Shown one piece after another: positions 33,227 through 39,501 of a DNA stretch of 39,501 nt. Under the pieces are notes generated by a model that did no database searches, was not told where the DNA came from, and saw only the letters and a list, made by a program, of their open reading frames with translations. Within the stretch, counting starts at the first letter, position 1, and the number at the start of each line of letters is the position of its first letter. The translations under genes were made by a program, and so were the position numbers. The DNA is from an uncultured Microbacterium sp. (lineage in GTDB: Bacteria; Actinomycetota; Actinomycetes; Actinomycetales; Microbacteriaceae). The stretch lies in the NCBI RefSeq assembly GCF_947632095.1, contig NZ_CANROA010000019.1, positions 1 to 39,501 on the forward strand. The letters are read 5' to 3'.

Positions 33227-33916
33227 GTGACTCAAATGCCGCACGCTGTCCTGTGGGACATGGATGGAACCGTCGTCGACACCGAGCCGTACTGGATGGC
33301 TGCGGAAACCGCGCTGGTCGAATCGTTCGGCGGGACCTGGTCGCACGAGCAGGCGCTGCAGCTCGTCGGCAACGGCCTCATGGAGAGCGCCCGGATTCTT
33401 CAGTCCGTGGGTGTCGATATGGAGTCCGAGGCGATCGTGGATCGCTTGACCGACGATGTGCGGACGGCGCTGGCCACGCGGGGCGTCCCGTTCCGGCCCG
33501 GTGCGCGTGAGCTTCTGCAGGCGCTGCAGGAATCCGGCATCCGCACCGCACTCGTGACGATGTCGCTGCGCCGCATGGCCGAGAGCGTGGTCGACCTCAT
33601 CGGTTTCGATGCCTTCGAGCTGATCGTCGCCGGAGACGAGGTCGAGCACGCGAAGCCGCATCCCGCACCGTATCTGCAGGCGGCGGATGCGCTCGGCGTC
33701 GACATCGCCGACACGCTCGTGATCGAGGACTCGATCACGGGTCTCGCATCCGGCGTCGCATCCGGCGCCGTCACACTCGCCGTGCCCCACATGATCGCTC
33801 TGGACGGCCTCGGCGCCGACCACCTCTGGCCGACGCTCGACGGCCGAACCGTCGACGACGTGGTCGCCGCATTCTCGAGCGCCCGCACCACCCGCAATGA
33901 AGGAATGACCCGATGA
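33227..33916 (+). CDS. HAD-superfamily hydrolase (phosphatase, beta-phosphoglucomutase-like)
   Basis: The 229-aa protein has motif I DMDGTVVDTEPYW (nucleophile D11, D13), a helical cap, VTMSLRRMAE, motif III KPHPAPYLQAA and motif IV VIEDSITGLASGVASG. It dephosphorylates a small metabolite that cannot be named. The start is GTG 33227 (MTQMPHAVLWDMDG). It overlaps trmI by ATGA, so they form one transcription unit. Confidence 0.9.
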   Translation: MTQMPHAVLWDMDGTVVDTEPYWMAAETALVESFGGTWSHEQALQLVGNGLMESARILQSVGVDMESEAIVDRLTDDVRTALATRGVPFRPGARELLQALQESGIRTALVTMSLRRMAESVVDLIGFDAFELIVAGDEVEHAKPHPAPYLQAADALGVDIADTLVIEDSITGLASGVASGAVTLAVPHMIALDGLGADHLWPTLDGRTVDDVVAAFSSARTTRNEGMTR

Positions 33917-34929
33917 GTTCAGCATCCGCCCGGCCCAGTGGCCCCTTCCGCGAGGGCGACCGTGTCCAGCTCACAGGGCCCAAGAACCGTCTTCACACGA
34001 TCACGCTGACCGCTGATGGCGAGATGCACACGCACCACGGAGTGCTCTTCCACCGCGATGTCATCGGCCTGCCCGATGGTTCCGTCGTGACGAACACCTC
34101 CGGCCACGAATACCTGGCGCTGCGTCCGCTGCTGCGCGATTTCGCGATGTCGATGCCGCGCGGTGCGGCGATCGTGTACCCGAAGGACGCCGCGCAGATC
34201 GTTATGCAGGCCGACATCTTCCCCGGTGCGACGGTCGTCGAAGCCGGTGTCGGATCCGGCGCGCTGTCGCTGTCTCTGCTGCGGGCCGTGGGCCCTGCGG
34301 GCACGCTCGTCTCCTTCGAGCGCCGTGAGGACTTCGCCGAGGTCGCGAAGGCGAACGTCGAGACGTTCTTCGGCGAGACTCCCGACACCTGGGAGGTCGT
34401 CGTCGGAGACCTGCTCGAGGCTCTTCCCGAGAAGCAGGCCGCAGGCAGCGTCGATCGTGTCGTGCTCGACATGCTCGCGCCCTGGGAAGTCATGGATGTC
34501 GTGGCCGAGGCGCTCACTCCCGGCGGCGTGGTCCTCTGCTACATCGCAACCGCCACCCAGCTCTCCCGGGTCGCGGAGTACATCCGCGGCACCGGGCTCT
34601 TCACGGATCCGGATGCCTCCGAGACCATGGTCCGCGGCTGGCATGTCGAGGGGCTCTCCGTGCGTCCCGATCACCGCATGGTCGCGCACACCGGTTTCCT
34701 GCTGACAGCGCGACGTCTCGCACCGGGCACGGTCGCACCCGAGATCAAGCGCCGCGCATCGAAGTCGAGCTACGGCGATGAGGATCTCGAGCTGTGGACC
34801 CCCGGCGCGGTGGGCGACCGTGAGATCACCGACAAGAACCTGCGCAAGCGCGTGCGCGAGGCGACGAAGGCCGCCGAGGGCGCCCGAGACGCCGCCGCGG
34901 CGCGCGCCGGCGAGCAGGCTTCGGAATAG
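33913..34929 (+). CDS. trmI: tRNA (adenine58-N1)-methyltransferase TrmI
   Basis: TrmI makes m1A58 in the T loop, stabilising tRNA. The 338-aa protein has an N-terminal domain (FREGDRVQLTGPKNRLHTI), the SAM-binding motif VVEAGVGSGALSLSLL, FERREDFAEVAKANVE, the DMLAPWE active-site region (motif IV) and the C-terminal RGWHVEGLSVRPDHRMVAHTGFL. In proteasome-bearing actinobacteria this gene lies just upstream of mpa (arc). Its TAG stop (34927-34929) forms the first half of the next -10 box. Confidence 0.95.
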   Translation: MSSASARPSGPFREGDRVQLTGPKNRLHTITLTADGEMHTHHGVLFHRDVIGLPDGSVVTNTSGHEYLALRPLLRDFAMSMPRGAAIVYPKDAAQIVMQADIFPGATVVEAGVGSGALSLSLLRAVGPAGTLVSFERREDFAEVAKANVETFFGETPDTWEVVVGDLLEALPEKQAAGSVDRVVLDMLAPWEVMDVVAEALTPGGVVLCYIATATQLSRVAEYIRGTGLFTDPDASETMVRGWHVEGLSVRPDHRMVAHTGFLLTARRLAPGTVAPEIKRRASKSSYGDEDLELWTPGAVGDREITDKNLRKRVREATKAAEGARDAAAARAGEQASE

Positions 34930-34932
34930 ACT
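34927..34932 (+). promoter_or_regulatory. Predicted -10 box of the FKBP gene, overlapping the trmI stop
   Basis: TAGACT begins with the trmI stop codon TAG. Seven bases (GGAAAAC) separate it from the GTG start at 34940, again a leaderless arrangement with no ribosome site. Confidence 0.5.
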
Positions 34933-34939
34933 GGAAAAC

Positions 34940-35890
34940 GTGCGTAAATCGTCTGCCGCTCTGGCCACACTCAGCCTCGCCGCCGCCGCTCTGACCGGGT
35001 GCGCCGCAGCGCCCGCCTTCGACGGCGCCAGCTGCGACCGCGATGCGCTGTCGACGGGCGTCGACAGCATCGCGACCATCAGCGGTGAGATCGGCACCGC
35101 ACCCGATGTCGAGCTGCACACGCCGATCGGTGATGTCAGCGGGTTCGATGACGTCATCGTCGGTGAGGGGCGCGCGATCACCTCGGCTACGCAGAAGGCG
35201 TTGGTCGAGTTCAGCGTGTACTCCGGCGAGACCGGTGACTTCATCGGCGCGACGGCATACGACGAGCAGGTTTCTCAGATGGTCTCGGTCGCCGATTATG
35301 CGCAGAGCGGTCCCGCGCTGGCCGCGGCGCTGGAGTGCGCGACGGAGGGAACGCGATCCGTCGTCGTCTTCTCCGCCGACGAAGCGGCCATGGCCTTCGG
35401 CGTCGATGAGCCTGCGGTCGTCGTGCTCGACGTCGTCTCTGTCTTCCCGTCGCGCGCGGAGGGAACGGCCCAGTTCAACGACGGACGCGGGCTGCCCTCT
35501 GTGGTCCGCGCACCGGACGGACGCCCCGGGATCATCGTCCCCGACACCGAGGCTCCCACGGAGCTCGTCGCGCAGACGCTGATCGCCGGTGATGGCGAGA
35601 CCGTCGCCGAGGGCGACAGCCTGCTGGTCCAGTACACGGGAGTGACCTGGGCGGATAAGAAGGTCTTCGATTCGTCGTGGGAACGTGGCGCGACGATCTT
35701 CGACCTGCAGCAGCTGATCCCCGGCTTCTCGCAGGGCCTCATCGGGCAGACAGTCGGATCGCAGGTTCTCATCGTCGTTCCGCCGGAGCTCGGCTACGGC
35801 GAGCAGGGCACGGGCTCGATCCCCGGCGGCTCGACGCTCGTCTTCGTCGTCGACATCCTGGCCATCGAATCATCGGCGGCAGCAGGCTAA
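34940..35890 (+). CDS. FKBP-type peptidyl-prolyl isomerase, lipoprotein
   Basis: The 316-aa protein has a lipoprotein signal peptide (basic RKSS, hydrophobic ATLSLAAAAL, lipobox LTGC with the lipidated Cys at residue 20), so it is exported and anchored on the outer face of the membrane. The C-terminal FKBP domain shows LLVQYTGVTWADKKVFDSSW, FSQGLIGQTVGSQVLIVVPP and LGYGEQGTGSIPGGSTLVFVVDIL. The middle region (about 60-180) looks like a degenerate second FKBP domain. It helps fold secreted proteins at prolines. It sits where the proteasome accessory genes are in related actinobacteria; pafB starts two bases after its stop. Confidence 0.92.
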   Translation: MRKSSAALATLSLAAAALTGCAAAPAFDGASCDRDALSTGVDSIATISGEIGTAPDVELHTPIGDVSGFDDVIVGEGRAITSATQKALVEFSVYSGETGDFIGATAYDEQVSQMVSVADYAQSGPALAAALECATEGTRSVVVFSADEAAMAFGVDEPAVVVLDVVSVFPSRAEGTAQFNDGRGLPSVVRAPDGRPGIIVPDTEAPTELVAQTLIAGDGETVAEGDSLLVQYTGVTWADKKVFDSSWERGATIFDLQQLIPGFSQGLIGQTVGSQVLIVVPPELGYGEQGTGSIPGGSTLVFVVDILAIESSAAAG

Positions 35891-35892
35891 CC

Positions 35893-36879
35893 ATGGCCGT
35901 GCGGATCCCTCCGGAGGAGCGTCAGACGAATCTCGTCGTGGCGCTCATGGCGACGGAGATCGGTCTCACGAAGCAGCAGATCCTCGACAACGTCTCGGGG
36001 TACCGCCAGCGCGCTGATTCGGGTGCACGGCCGGATGCTCTCGAGAAGATGTTCGAGCGCGATAAGGATGAGCTGCGAGCGCTCGGCGTCCCGATCGAGA
36101 CCATTGGCGAATCCAGTGATCCGAATGATCTCCGGCAGGCCCGCTACCGCATCCCGCAGGCCGAGTACGTCCTTCCTGACGACATCGTCTTCAGCGCAGC
36201 GGAACTCGCCGTGCTACAGCTGGCGGGCAGCGTGTGGAGTGCCGGATCGGCCTCTGCCGATGCGCAGGCCGGGGTCCGCAAGATCCGGGCTCTGGGAATC
36301 GACGGCGACGAACCGATCATCGGATACGCGCCGAGGGTGGCCACGCACGAGTCGAGTTTCGCGCCCCTGCAGAACGCGATCGAGAACACCCGGATCGTCG
36401 AGTTCGACTATCTGAAGCCGGGGGAGGGGATCCCGCAGCGGCGGAGCATCGAGCCGCTCGCGCTCGTCGAGTACGAGGCCCGCTGGCACGTCTACGGGAT
36501 CGACCGTTCGTCCGAGGGCGAGCGCACTTTCCTGCTCAGCCGGATCGTCGGCGATGTGGCCCGCACGCGCAAGCACTTCGACGCCGCCAAGCGCGAGGGA
36601 GCGGGCGCCCGCGCCCGCGCAGGGCTGGAGGCCGTGGCCGCACGCAACAGCGCGGTCGTGGAGATCACCCCGGGCACCGAGGCGGCGTTGCGGCTGGGCC
36701 GGCGCGCGACAGCGCGAACCCAGGGCTTCGACCTTCCCTATGTCGACATGCACATCCTCGCGGATGAGCTCGCGTCATATGGTCCGGAGGTGCGCGTCGT
36801 CGAGCCCGCTGATCTGCGCGTAGCGGTGATCGCGCGCCTGCGGGCGACGGTCGCCGCTCATGAGGGGAGGGGGGAGTGA
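35893..36879 (+). CDS. pafB: WYL-domain transcriptional regulator PafB
   Basis: The 328-aa protein has an N-terminal winged helix (TNLVVALMATEIGLTKQQIL and FERDKDELRALGVPIE), a central WYL domain (IVEFDYLKPGE, RRSIEPLALVEYEARWHVYGID) and a C-terminal WCX extension. With PafC it forms the activator of the LexA/RecA-independent DNA damage response in mycobacteria. It is named for proteasome accessory factor linkage, but pafA is not upstream here. Start ATG two bases after the FKBP stop; overlaps pafC by one base. Confidence 0.94.
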   Translation: MAVRIPPEERQTNLVVALMATEIGLTKQQILDNVSGYRQRADSGARPDALEKMFERDKDELRALGVPIETIGESSDPNDLRQARYRIPQAEYVLPDDIVFSAAELAVLQLAGSVWSAGSASADAQAGVRKIRALGIDGDEPIIGYAPRVATHESSFAPLQNAIENTRIVEFDYLKPGEGIPQRRSIEPLALVEYEARWHVYGIDRSSEGERTFLLSRIVGDVARTRKHFDAAKREGAGARARAGLEAVAARNSAVVEITPGTEAALRLGRRATARTQGFDLPYVDMHILADELASYGPEVRVVEPADLRVAVIARLRATVAAHEGRGE

Positions 36880-37865
36880 TGGCCGACGCGCCGAAGCCTC
36901 TCGCGGTCGATCGCGTGCGGGCATATCTGACTCTGGTTCCTTATCTGCTCGAGCGTGGTCAGGTCTCGCTCCGCGAAGCCGCGGATGAGTTCGCCGTGTC
37001 CGTCGACGAGATGCGTGCGATGGTCGAGAAGCTGACGGTGATCGGCCTGCCGGGCGAAGACGGCTACTGGCAGCAGCCGCATGAGATGTTCGACATCAAC
37101 TGGGATCTTCTCGATCATGAAGACACGATCGAGATCACGAACCACGTCGGGCTGAACCGCGTTCCGCGGTTCACAGCGCGCGAGGCGGCGGCGCTGCTCG
37201 CCGGACTGCAGATGGTGGCGTCCGTTCCGGCCGTGGAGGGTTCTGGCCTGGTCAACGGCTTGCTCGCGAAGCTCTCGCGGGCTGCGGCGGATGCTCCGGC
37301 CGACGTGGTGATCGTTCCGGGAGCCGTCGATGCGGTGCGCGACATCGTCGCCTCGGCGCTCGAGCGCGGGGTCGCCCTGTCGTTCCGCTATCAGGCTCCA
37401 GACGCCGAGCCCACGATCCGCACGGTCGATCCGGTGCAGGTGCTGATCACGAACGGGCAGTGGTACTTGCAGGGCTGGTGTCATATGCGTCAGGCCATGC
37501 GAACCTTCCACCTCGACCGAGTGAGCGATGCGGCCGTGACCGACATCGTCATCGCGCACGGTGATGCCACGATTCCGGAGGGGTTCGGGAGTCTGGGGGA
37601 GGAATCTGCGGTATCGGTTCGTGTCGACCGACGTCTTCTTCCGCTGCTGGTCGATTATCTTCCGCAGGGTGATGTCGACTCGGCGGGCGATCTCGTCTCC
37701 TTGACGATCCAGATGGCCGACCCACGGGGGATCAAGAGGCCGGCGGCGAGGCTGGGCGGTGCACTGGAGGTGCTGGATCCACCGGTCGCCCGCGCCTCCG
37801 CTCGCGACTGGGCCGCGGCTGCCCTTGATCTGTATGCGGACCCGGATTCAGAGACGCTCGGTTAG
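36879..37865 (+). CDS. pafC: WYL-domain transcriptional regulator PafC
   Basis: The 328-aa partner of PafB has the winged helix (VDRVRAYLTLVPYLLERGQV; then SLREAADEFAVSVDEMRAMV), GLPGEDGYWQQPHEMFDINW, and the WYL/WCX part (LSFRYQAPDAEPTIRTVDPVQ, WYLQGWCHMRQAMRTFHLDR). ATG 36879 is chosen with GGGGAG just before it; GTG 36876 is also possible. Expression is coupled to pafB. Its TAG stop doubles as the start of the tatA -10 box. Confidence 0.94.
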   Translation: MADAPKPLAVDRVRAYLTLVPYLLERGQVSLREAADEFAVSVDEMRAMVEKLTVIGLPGEDGYWQQPHEMFDINWDLLDHEDTIEITNHVGLNRVPRFTAREAAALLAGLQMVASVPAVEGSGLVNGLLAKLSRAAADAPADVVIVPGAVDAVRDIVASALERGVALSFRYQAPDAEPTIRTVDPVQVLITNGQWYLQGWCHMRQAMRTFHLDRVSDAAVTDIVIAHGDATIPEGFGSLGEESAVSVRVDRRLLPLLVDYLPQGDVDSAGDLVSLTIQMADPRGIKRPAARLGGALEVLDPPVARASARDWAAAALDLYADPDSETLG

Positions 37866-37868
37866 ACT
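37863..37868 (+). promoter_or_regulatory. Predicted -10 box of tatA, overlapping the pafC stop
   Basis: TAGACT starts with the pafC stop codon TAG. Transcription from about 37875 would give a leader of about 24 nt with the ribosome site GAGGAG. Confidence 0.45.
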
Positions 37869-37898
37869 TGCACGAAACCCCCTCCTGAGGAGCAATAC

Positions 37899-38156
37899 AT
37901 GGGAAATCTTTTCGCAGGACCGCACCTGGTGATCATTCTGATCATCATCGTGTTGCTGTTCGGTGCGGCCAAGCTTCCGGCCCTGGCGAAGAGCCTCGGC
38001 CAGTCCGCCCGTGTCTTCAAGGGCGAGATGAAGGCGCTGAAGGAAGATGACGCGGCCGATGCGGCCACTGACTCAACCGCGACGCCGCCTGCTGCCCCGG
38101 CGCAGAGTCCGACGGACCGTCCTGCTGATCAGGACAATCCGCCGCGCAGCTCCTGA
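37899..38156 (+). CDS. tatA: Sec-independent protein translocase subunit TatA
   Basis: The 85-aa protein has one N-terminal membrane helix ([20 protein letters not shown]), then the amphipathic helix [18 protein letters not shown] including the FGAxKLP hinge, and an acidic/Pro-rich tail. TatA oligomers form the pore for folded, twin-arginine-tagged proteins. GAGGAG lies six bases before the ATG. tatC follows three bases later. Confidence 0.96.
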   Translation: MGNLFAGPHLVIILIIIVLLFGAAKLPALAKSLGQSARVFKGEMKALKEDDAADAATDSTATPPAAPAQSPTDRPADQDNPPRSS

Positions 38157-38159
38157 CCG

Positions 38160-38978
38160 GTGGCGGAGCTGGGTAAACCGGCCTCACCGAAGCCGCGTCG
38201 CGATGGACGGATGTCGCTCGGCGGGCATCTGAAAGAGGCGCGCCGCCGATTGATCATCTCGGCGATCGGTGTCGTCATCGGAATGGTGATCGCGTTCTTC
38301 GTCACCGATGCGATCATCTGGTACATCACCTCACCGATTCGCATCCTCGACGAGGCGCGCGGCACCGAGACTCCGTTCGCGCAGTTCGTGTTCTCGGGGG
38401 TCTCCTCGGCCTTCGATCTGCGCCTGCGCATCGCCTTCGCGATCGGCGTGCTGCTGTCGGCTCCGGTGTGGCTCTGGCAGATCTGGGCATTCATCATGCC
38501 CGGCTTGACGCGCAAGGAGATCAAGTACACGATCGGGTTCGTCTCGGCCGCGATCCCGCTGTTCTTCGGCGGGGCCTATGTCGCGGTGATGGTGGCCCCG
38601 CACGTGATCGAGGTCATGTCGAACTTCGTGCCGGAGGGGGGAGTCAACTACTTCAACGCGAAGGAGTACTACGACTTCATCTTCAAGTTCATCATCGTGA
38701 TCGGCATCGCCTTCGTGCTGCCGGTGTTCATGGTGGCGCTGAACTTCGCGGGGTTGCTGACGGGGAAGACGATGCTGAAGGGCTGGCGGTGGGCAGTCCT
38801 GATCGCTTCGTTGTTCGCGGCCATCGCGACGCCCGCCGCCGACATCTTCTCGATGCTTCTGCTGGCCGGCATCCTCGTCGTGCTCTACCTTGTGGCCAGC
38901 ATCCTGTCGATGATCCTGGATCGCGGCCGGCGCAAGCGTGCGAAAGCGCAGGGACTCCTCTTGGATGACGCATCATGA
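38160..38978 (+). CDS. tatC: Sec-independent protein translocase subunit TatC
   Basis: TatC recognises the twin-arginine signal. The 272-aa protein has six membrane helices and the family segments MSLGGHLKEARRRLIISAIG, SAPVWLWQIWAFIMPGLTRKE, FVLPVFMVAL and FAAIATPAADIFSMLLLA. GTG is the start, three bases after the tatA stop, with no strong ribosome site. It overlaps helY by ATGA. Confidence 0.96.
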   Translation: MAELGKPASPKPRRDGRMSLGGHLKEARRRLIISAIGVVIGMVIAFFVTDAIIWYITSPIRILDEARGTETPFAQFVFSGVSSAFDLRLRIAFAIGVLLSAPVWLWQIWAFIMPGLTRKEIKYTIGFVSAAIPLFFGGAYVAVMVAPHVIEVMSNFVPEGGVNYFNAKEYYDFIFKFIIVIGIAFVLPVFMVALNFAGLLTGKTMLKGWRWAVLIASLFAAIATPAADIFSMLLLAGILVVLYLVASILSMILDRGRRKRAKAQGLLLDDAS

Positions 38979-39501
38979 CCTCTCCGGCCGAACGCTACGC
39001 CGCCGCCCGCCAGGCGGCCTCCCACCCCGAGACGTCGGCATTCGCCGAGCAGCAGCGCTTCGACCTGGATCCCTTCCAGATCGAGGGATGCCACGCGCTG
39101 GAGCGGGGGAACAGCGTTCTGGTCGCCGCCCCCACCGGAGCCGGCAAGACGATCGTCGGAGAGTTCGCGATCCATCTCGCGATGCAGACGCCCCGTGACA
39201 AGGCGTTCTACACGACGCCGATGAAGGCGCTGTCGAATCAGAAGTACCGGGAGCTCGTCGAGGTGTACGGCCCCGACGACGTCGGGCTGCTCACGGGAGA
39301 CACGAACGTCAACGGCAATGCGCGCATCGTGGTGATGACCACCGAGGTGCTGCGCAACATGATCTACGCGGACTCGCCGGCACTGGCGGATCTGCGCTAT
39401 GTCGTCATGGATGAGGTCCACTACCTGGCCGATCGTTTCCGCGGGGCGGTGTGGGAAGAGGTCATCATCCACCTGCCCACGCGCGTGCGTCTCGTCTCCC
39501 T
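38975..39501 (+). CDS. helY: Ski2-like DEAD/DEAH RNA helicase HelY, N-terminal part (3' end outside window)
   Basis: The first 175 residues are visible. They show LDPFQIEGCHALERGNSVLV, Walker A APTGAGKT, YTTPMKALSNQKY, GLLTGDTNVN, MTTEVLRNMIY and motif II VMDEVHYLADRFRG, the pattern of Ski2/Mtr4 helicases. This is HelY, which follows tatC in actinobacteria. Full length in the family is about 900 residues, so most lies outside. It opens inside the tatC stop (ATGA), suggesting coupling. Confidence 0.95.
   Translation, partial: MTSPAERYAAARQAASHPETSAFAEQQRFDLDPFQIEGCHALERGNSVLVAAPTGAGKTIVGEFAIHLAMQTPRDKAFYTTPMKALSNQKYRELVEVYGPDDVGLLTGDTNVNGNARIVVMTTEVLRNMIYADSPALADLRYVVMDEVHYLADRFRGAVWEEVIIHLPTRVRLVS

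Overview
The window is a chromosomal, high-G+C actinobacterial segment. Gene order, codon use and family content best fit Microbacteriaceae (Microbacterium-like). It holds 45 recognisable protein genes (the first and last cut by the window edges) and one tRNA-Leu. I see no transposase, integrase, phage gene, CRISPR array or rRNA. Gaps between genes are small; the longest is about 207 bp.

Left part (1-10500): the 3' end of ffh is followed by a glycerol-3-phosphate module: glpD (minus strand), a divergent SorC/DeoR-type regulator, and glpK. A matching 15-bp operator-like sequence lies upstream of both glp genes. Next comes a YbdK-type carboxylate-amine ligase, and then the translation and RNA maturation operon rpsP-khpA-rimM-trmD. 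A minus-strand operon (DUF3099 protein, a 63-aa Cys protein, SURF1) and fabG follow.

Middle part (10583-24950): serB, an ABC ATPase, rpmE2 (Cys-poor L31), an exonuclease and an alpha/beta hydrolase lead into a branched-chain amino acid block. An Lrp/AsnC regulator is divergent from bkdABC (E1 alpha, E1 beta, E2). A TetR regulator with two GTTA-N8-TAAC operators is divergent from accD1-accA1-acd-MaoC-citE. Read as a pathway, this converts leucine to isovaleryl-CoA, 3-methylcrotonyl-CoA, 3-methylglutaconyl-CoA and HMG-CoA. Acetyl-CoA plus acetoacetate would be released by a CitE-type lyase, the arrangement I know from M. tuberculosis Rv2495c-Rv2502c.

Right part (24954-39501): a histidine phosphatase, a Sir2 deacylase, a SpoU methyltransferase, an SGNH hydrolase, an SF2 helicase and a ferritin-VIT1 fusion come first. 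The tRNA-Leu(GAG), uppP and a PAC2 protein follow. The end is the conserved block HAD phosphatase - trmI - FKBP lipoprotein - pafB - pafC - tatA - tatC - helY (partial). In proteasome-bearing actinobacteria, mpa, dop, pup, prcBA and pafA sit between trmI and pafB. Here only the FKBP gene is left between them.

Regulatory signals stand out. Many -10 boxes of type TANNNT are followed by the start codon 6-7 bases later, which predicts leaderless mRNAs. Two of the -10 boxes reuse the TAG stop codon of the preceding gene. Three strong symmetrical terminators separate convergent units. I did not find a clearly new multi-gene system. The best leads are the collapsed proteasome locus, the two-regulator leucine block with its operator arrays, and the paired glp operators.
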